A stretch of DNA of 9,943 nucleotides from SZUA-430 sp034440355 (GTDB lineage: Bacteria > Pseudomonadota > Alphaproteobacteria > Micropepsales > Micropepsaceae): positions 1-9,943 of the forward strand of contig JAWXBY010000052.1 of assembly GCA_034440355.1 (NCBI GenBank), written 5' to 3'. A program made the position numbers and the translations under genes. Positions 5,974-9,943 of the stretch are shown piece by piece. Under the pieces are notes generated by a model. The model was given only the letters and a program-made list of their open reading frames with translations. It ran no database searches and had not been told where the DNA came from. Position 1 is the first letter of the stretch, and every line of letters starts with the position of its first letter.

Positions 5974-7071
5974 TTAATTCGAATAGGGATCGACGGCATC
6001 CCGAAGCCCGTCGCCCAAGACGTTGAAGGCCAGCACCACCAAAACCACCGGCGCCAGCGGGATCAACAGCCAAGGATAAAGCTCAACCGCGCTGATGCTC
6101 TGTGCTTCGCTCAACAAGACGCCCCAGCTAACAACCGGCGCGCGAAGCCCCAGTCCCAGGAACGAAAGCGCGGTCTCGCCCAAGATCATGCCCGGCACGG
6201 CGAGCGTCACGCTCGCGATTAAGTGACCCGAGAAATTGGGCAGCATATGCCGGAACAAAACCCTAACCCGGCTCGCCCCCAAAAGTTCGGCCGCCACGAC
6301 ATAATCCTCATCGCGCAGCGACAGAACTTTGGCCCGTACCGCTCGCGCCAGCCCCGGCCAATCGAGCAGCCCCAAGATCAGCGTGATCCCGAAATAAATC
6401 CAAAGCGGCGACCACGTTGCGGGCAGCGCCGCGGCCAGCGCCATCCAAAGCGGCAACTCCGGCAACGACCGCAGCAACTCGATCACGCGTAAGATCGTGG
6501 CATCGACCCAACCGCCGAGATATCCCGCAAGCCCGCCGAGCAAACAGCCGAGCACAAAACTCAGCGCGACCCCCAACAACCCGATGGTGAGCGAAATCCG
6601 CGCGCCGTACATCACGCGGCTGAAAATATCGCGCCCCAGCCGGTCGGTGCCGAAGATGTAAAACCCGCTCCCGCCTTCGGCCGGACAAACGAGATGAAAA
6701 TCCATCTCGACCAAATCCCAAAATCGGTACGGATCGCCCGAGCACAAGAACCGAAGACGTTCGACCTTGGTCGTATCGGTGGTGTAGGTCCGGCGGAACG
6801 TCTCAAGATCGACGCTCGCCGTCGTCCCATAAACGAACGGCCCGACGAATTCCCCGTTATGAAACCAATTCACATCCGCAGGCGGCGCAAACAACGCATC
6901 GTTGCTCCGCGTCTCCGTCCCATACGGCGCGATCATCTCGACGAACGGCAAACTCCCGTAGAGCAGCCCCAGAAACACAAGCGAGAAGAACGCCCCCGGC
7001 CGCCGCCACAGCCGGTCCAAAAACCCCGGCGTCTCGAACTTGGCGAGCGTCGCGTCGGTGACCGCGCTCAT
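5974..7071 (-). CDS. Oligopeptide/oligosaccharide ABC importer permease, DppC/YejE type
   Basis: A 365-residue inner-membrane permease of the binding-protein-dependent (type I) class. TM1 is at about residues 28-47. It is followed by an extracytoplasmic insertion of roughly 90 residues carrying two cysteines (Cys110, Cys129), then the family motif GTDRLGRDIFSR at 141-152 and five further TM segments. The cytoplasmic EAA loop, which contacts the ATPase, reads EDYVVAAELLG from residue 255. The ending FNVLGDGLRDAVDP is standard for DppC/OppC/YejE. The length exceeds that of classical DppC (about 300) because of the insertion, as in YejE-like members and relatives paired with large family 5 binding proteins. 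The ATG overlaps the TGA of the preceding permease by 4 nt (ATGA), and AAGGGG lies 7 nt upstream (plus 7079-7084). No ATPase gene follows; the next gene belongs to the exporter. Confidence 0.95.
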   Translation of the reverse strand: MSAVTDATLAKFETPGFLDRLWRRPGAFFSLVFLGLLYGSLPFVEMIAPYGTETRSNDALFAPPADVNWFHNGEFVGPFVYGTTASVDLETFRRTYTTDTTKVERLRFLCSGDPYRFWDLVEMDFHLVCPAEGGSGFYIFGTDRLGRDIFSRVMYGARISLTIGLLGVALSFVLGCLLGGLAGYLGGWVDATILRVIELLRSLPELPLWMALAAALPATWSPLWIYFGITLILGLLDWPGLARAVRAKVLSLRDEDYVVAAELLGASRVRVLFRHMLPNFSGHLIASVTLAVPGMILGETALSFLGLGLRAPVVSWGVLLSEAQSISAVELYPWLLIPLAPVVLVVLAFNVLGDGLRDAVDPYSN

Positions 7072-8096
7072 CGCTCAACCCCTTGCCCCAACCGCACGCG
7101 CGGATCGATCAGGCCCAAGAGTAAGTCCGACACAAGCGTGCCGACCAACGTCAGCACGGCGGCGAACAACAGGATAAAGCCCGACAGAAACAAATCCTGC
7201 GACTTCAATGCCTGCACCAGGATCGGCCCGACCGTCGGCAAGCTGAGCACGATCGAAACGATCACCGACCCCGACACCAGCGACGGCAGCAAATTCCCGA
7301 TATCCGCGATAAACGGAATGATCGCCATCCGAACCGGATAGCGCACCAACAACCGCGAGCCCTTGATGCCCCGCGCCCGCGCCGCCACGACATAAGGCTT
7401 GCCCAGCTCATCCAGCAAATTCGCGCGCAAGCGCCGTATCATCGCCCCGACGCCGGAGAACGCAATAATAACAACCGCGATCGTCAAATGCGCAATCAGC
7501 GACTGGATCTTCGGAAACGTCCAATCCGCGTCCGCATACTGCGGATCGACAAGCCCGCCGATCGAAACGCCGAACCAAGCGTTCGAGTAAATCAAAACGA
7601 CCAGCGCCAGCAAAAACCCCGGCGTCGCCATCGCGATATAGGCGAACCCCGCGATCAGATAATCAACCAAGCTGTACTGCCGCACCGCCGCGATAATCCC
7701 GAGCGGCAGCGCAATCAGATAAATCGCCAGCACCGCCAGCACGTTGACCGCAATCGTCGGCCCCAACGCATACCCAACGACATCGGCGACCGGCTTGTTG
7801 AACTCCAGCGACATCCCCCAGTCGCCTTGCAGCAAACCGGAATACCCGCGCGGCCCCTCCCAAACGCCAAGCCACACGCCGAACTGCTCGATTAGCGGCC
7901 TGTCGAGGCTATAGGCCGTGCGCAGATACTCGGCCTTCGCCGCGGCCGCGGCGTCGCCGCTGGAGCGCAACTCCGCAATCTGGTTCGACAGAAAGTCGCC
8001 CGGCGGCAATTGAATGATGATGAAAATAAGCGCGGCGATGGCGACGAGCGCAGGCACCATCAAAATCACACGCTCGGCCGCGTAACGCAGCATCAT
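7068..8096 (-). CDS. Oligopeptide/oligosaccharide ABC importer permease, DppB/YejB type
   Basis: A 342-residue inner-membrane permease, partner of the DppC-type protein it overlaps by 4 nt. It begins with the typical MLRYAAERVILMVPALVAIAALIFII first TM segment and the LPPGDF motif. An extracytoplasmic loop containing GDWGMSLEFNKPV follows, then five more TM segments. The EAA-type loop is GKPYVVAARARG from residue 232. The C-terminus DLLLGLIDPRVRLG is family-typical. Two adjacent ATGs exist (8094-8096 and 8091-8093). The purine block GGGGGA abuts the first, so the second ATG, 3 nt downstream, may be the real start, giving 341 residues. The gap of 74 nt from the binding protein gene holds two short palindromes. 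The transported compound is not defined by the permease sequence. Confidence 0.95.
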   Translation of the reverse strand: MMLRYAAERVILMVPALVAIAALIFIIIQLPPGDFLSNQIAELRSSGDAAAAAKAEYLRTAYSLDRPLIEQFGVWLGVWEGPRGYSGLLQGDWGMSLEFNKPVADVVGYALGPTIAVNVLAVLAIYLIALPLGIIAAVRQYSLVDYLIAGFAYIAMATPGFLLALVVLIYSNAWFGVSIGGLVDPQYADADWTFPKIQSLIAHLTIAVVIIAFSGVGAMIRRLRANLLDELGKPYVVAARARGIKGSRLLVRYPVRMAIIPFIADIGNLLPSLVSGSVIVSIVLSLPTVGPILVQALKSQDLFLSGFILLFAAVLTLVGTLVSDLLLGLIDPRVRLGQGVER

Positions 8097-8170
8097 TCCC
8101 CCGTCGAGGCACGTAAAGCCCGGCGCGCGCCGCCGAACCTGTTCACGAATGCGCCCCTAACAATAACCCG
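8097..8170 (-). other. Binding protein-permease spacer with two palindromes
   Basis: The 74-nt gap contains CGGCGCGCGCCG (8121-8132), a perfect 12-base palindrome able to form a short GC hairpin, and GAACCTGTTC (8135-8144), a perfect 10-base palindrome. No promoter hexamers and no U-run are visible. A structure here could stabilise the upstream binding protein message or reduce read-through, so that binding protein exceeds permease, but this is only inference. Confidence 0.4.
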
Positions 8171-9943
8171 TCACGGGCCAAACCAGAACTCGTCCATCCG
8201 GTACATGCCGAACTGCGCCCCCGGGTCCCACGAGAACACGCCCTTCTCCGGCACGTTCTTCAACGTAGTCCGCACCGCAATCGGCTGCATCACGCCGGCC
8301 ACCGTGCCGATGATGAATTGCTGCTCGGTGTGGATCGCCAGCATCTTTTCCCACGCGGCCTTCCGCTCGGCCGCCGTCTTCGCCGAACTCCAAGCCGCAT
8401 CAAGTTTCAAAAGCTCCTGCGCCGCCGGCAGATCGGCCACCTCACCAACCTTGCCGTTCGTCTCATAGAACTGGCCCCACTTCGGCCAAATCAGATTGTC
8501 CTGCCGCGTCGGCGCCAATTCATCGGGGCTCGTCTCCGGCGTAGGAATCCCCGTGTCCCAACCCGACCGCGCCGTCATCACCGCCTCGCCCGCATAGGCG
8601 CGATTGCGCATGATCGTCCGGTCCGAAGGCTTCACCACAAGCTTGATGCCGATGGCTTTGTAATGCTGCGCCACCAGCTGCAGCACATCGGTCTCTTCCT
8701 TCGCCTCGCCGGCCGTCTCGACCACCATCTCCAGCGGCCGCTTATCCGCCATCAACCGCGTGCCTTCGCCATTGCGCGCCTTCAAACCCAATTCGTCGAG
8801 CAGCGCGTTCGCGCCCTTCGGATCGTAAGACGCATTTGTCGTCAGATAAGCCGGCTTAAACAGCGGCGAATCCTTCAAAACCGTATTGTTCCCTTCAGCG
8901 GCGAGCCCGAAGAACAACGCCTTGTTGATGTCCGCCCGATTGATGCCGAGGGACAAGGCGCGCCGGAACTTCACATCGCGCAGCAGCGAACGCCACCCGG
9001 CATCGCTCGCGTTCAAATTGGGATAGAGCGCCACGTGCGATCCTTTCGCGATCGGCCACGTCAGAACCTTATAGCTGCCCTTCGCCTGGTTCGCCTTCAG
9101 CACCGTGATGTCGCCGAACGACAAACCCCGCGCCTGCAAATCGCTGTCGCCCGCCGCCGTCTTCGCCGACACGAGGCCGGAATCCGTGATCGCCACCTCG
9201 ATCGCGTCGATATACGGCAACTGCACGCCCGCCGCGTCCACGCGATGGAAGTAAGGGTTGCGCTTGAAGACAAACCGGTTCGACGGCATCGCCGTCGTCG
9301 CGACCCACGGCTGCAAGGTGGGCAGCGCCGGATTGTCGTTGTCGTCGATGGAATCCATCTGATTGTGCAGCCGCGCCCAACTCTGCACCCGCGCCTCGGC
9401 AACGCGCTTCGAAAGCGCGGCCTTATCGGCATACTTCGTATGAAACTGCTTTAGATAGTGCGACGGCCGGTAGATGTACGGCTCACGCGCCTGGGCAAGT
9501 GCTGCCAAGAAGCGCGAATTCGGTTTCGACCACGTGTAACGAACGGTCAGCGGATCGACGATCTCGACCTTCGGCAACTCGCCGCCGTTGATCAAATCGA
9601 CCGGCGGCCCCGCAGGCGCAAGCTCCTTGTTCGACGCGACGTCTTCCCAGAAATAGCGAAAATCTTCCGCCGTGAACGGCGCGCCGTCGGACCACTTGTG
9701 CCCCGCGCGCAAGCGCATCGTGAAAATGCGCCCGGCCTTGACCTCGATCGACTTCAGAAGATCGGGCTTCAGCTCCAGCTTCGACGTCCACCCGACCAGC
9801 CGCGCATAACCCCACGTGTTGAGCAGGCGAACATCCTTCTCCTTGCTCATCAACATGCGCAGCGTCCCGCCGCGCTTCCCCGGCAAGCGACCCGCCGCCT
9901 TCAGATCGACGACCAACGGCTCGCTCGGCAGCGTGCTCGAAGA
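8171..9943 (-). CDS. Family 5 extracellular solute-binding protein, 5' end missing
   Basis: Periplasmic receptor (SBP_bac_5 / DppA-OppA superfamily) for the two permeases that follow. 590 codons are visible before the TGA at 8171-8173. The frame is open through the right edge, so the start and signal peptide lie outside; the TTG at 9914-9916 is not a credible start. The visible part starts close to the mature N-terminus (GGTLRMLM). The family signature follows: IFTMRLRAGHKWSDGAPFTAEDF, the usual strand-turn-helix of domain I. Further on come VKFRRALSLGINRADI, typical of the hinge region, and LVAQHYKAIGIKLVVKPSD. At more than 590 residues it belongs to the large subgroup often annotated simply as peptide transporter, some of whose members bind oligosaccharides; I cannot choose between these. 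It is co-oriented with and 74 nt upstream of the permease pair. Confidence 0.94.
   Translation of the reverse strand, partial: SSSTLPSEPLVVDLKAAGRLPGKRGGTLRMLMSKEKDVRLLNTWGYARLVGWTSKLELKPDLLKSIEVKAGRIFTMRLRAGHKWSDGAPFTAEDFRYFWEDVASNKELAPAGPPVDLINGGELPKVEIVDPLTVRYTWSKPNSRFLAALAQAREPYIYRPSHYLKQFHTKYADKAALSKRVAEARVQSWARLHNQMDSIDDNDNPALPTLQPWVATTAMPSNRFVFKRNPYFHRVDAAGVQLPYIDAIEVAITDSGLVSAKTAAGDSDLQARGLSFGDITVLKANQAKGSYKVLTWPIAKGSHVALYPNLNASDAGWRSLLRDVKFRRALSLGINRADINKALFFGLAAEGNNTVLKDSPLFKPAYLTTNASYDPKGANALLDELGLKARNGEGTRLMADKRPLEMVVETAGEAKEETDVLQLVAQHYKAIGIKLVVKPSDRTIMRNRAYAGEAVMTARSGWDTGIPTPETSPDELAPTRQDNLIWPKWGQFYETNGKVGEVADLPAAQELLKLDAAWSSAKTAAERKAAWEKMLAIHTEQQFIIGTVAGVMQPIAVRTTLKNVPEKGVFSWDPGAQFGMYRMDEFWFGP

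Noticed and set aside
8135..8144. GAACCTGTTC as a LexA (SOS) box
   Set aside because: The alphaproteobacterial LexA site is a direct repeat GAAC-N7-GAAC; this is an inverted repeat with a 2-nt centre inside an operon.
8318..9454. Long plus-strand open frame (378 codons) opposite the binding protein gene
   Set aside because: Arginine- and glutamine-rich composition with no family resemblance; it is the antisense shadow of a well-supported binding protein gene in GC-rich DNA.

Overview
The window is GC-rich (clearly above 60% by eye), densely coded Gram-negative chromosomal DNA. The mix of protein families, the Tat-type signal peptide and the GC-rich codon choice suggest an alphaproteobacterium. 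I infer this from family character only; no marker gene fixes the taxon. I see no RNA genes, insertion sequences, CRISPR arrays or phage genes.

Layout. The left edge carries two plus-strand genes: the 3' end of a GIN-domain (DUF2807) surface or periplasmic protein, then a secreted serine hydrolase of the class C beta-lactamase / penicillin-binding fold (380-1510). The rest of the window is on the minus strand. Read right to left in transcription order it holds: a 5'-truncated family 5 solute-binding protein (8171-9943); two DppB/DppC-type permeases (7068-8096 and 5974-7071); a membrane fusion protein (4651-5865); an ABC ATPase (3938-4645); a MacB/FtsX-type permease (2733-3938); an exported calycin-like protein (2114-2689); and a DUF924 protein (1507-2070). 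The DUF924 gene meets the serine hydrolase gene tail to tail with overlapping stop codons.

How the genes work together. The first three minus-strand genes form the binding-protein and membrane part of an oligopeptide or oligosaccharide ABC importer. Its ATPase subunits are not in the window. The next three form a tripartite MacAB/YknXYZ-type exporter (fusion protein, ATPase, permease), tightly packed with a 5-nt gap and a TAATG stop/start overlap. The exporter appears to have its own promoter: a -35 TTGAAC and a -10 TATATA 17 nt apart, with the -35 buried in a 9-bp-arm inverted repeat typical of a dimeric repressor operator. The calycin-like gene just downstream has a strong Shine-Dalgarno sequence partly held inside a predicted mRNA hairpin, which suggests its translation depends on ribosomes finishing the permease gene.

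Most of the window is ordinary transport and housekeeping-type accessory content. I found no convincing new multi-gene system. The best leads are the operator-promoter in front of the exporter and the Shine-Dalgarno hairpin behind the permease.
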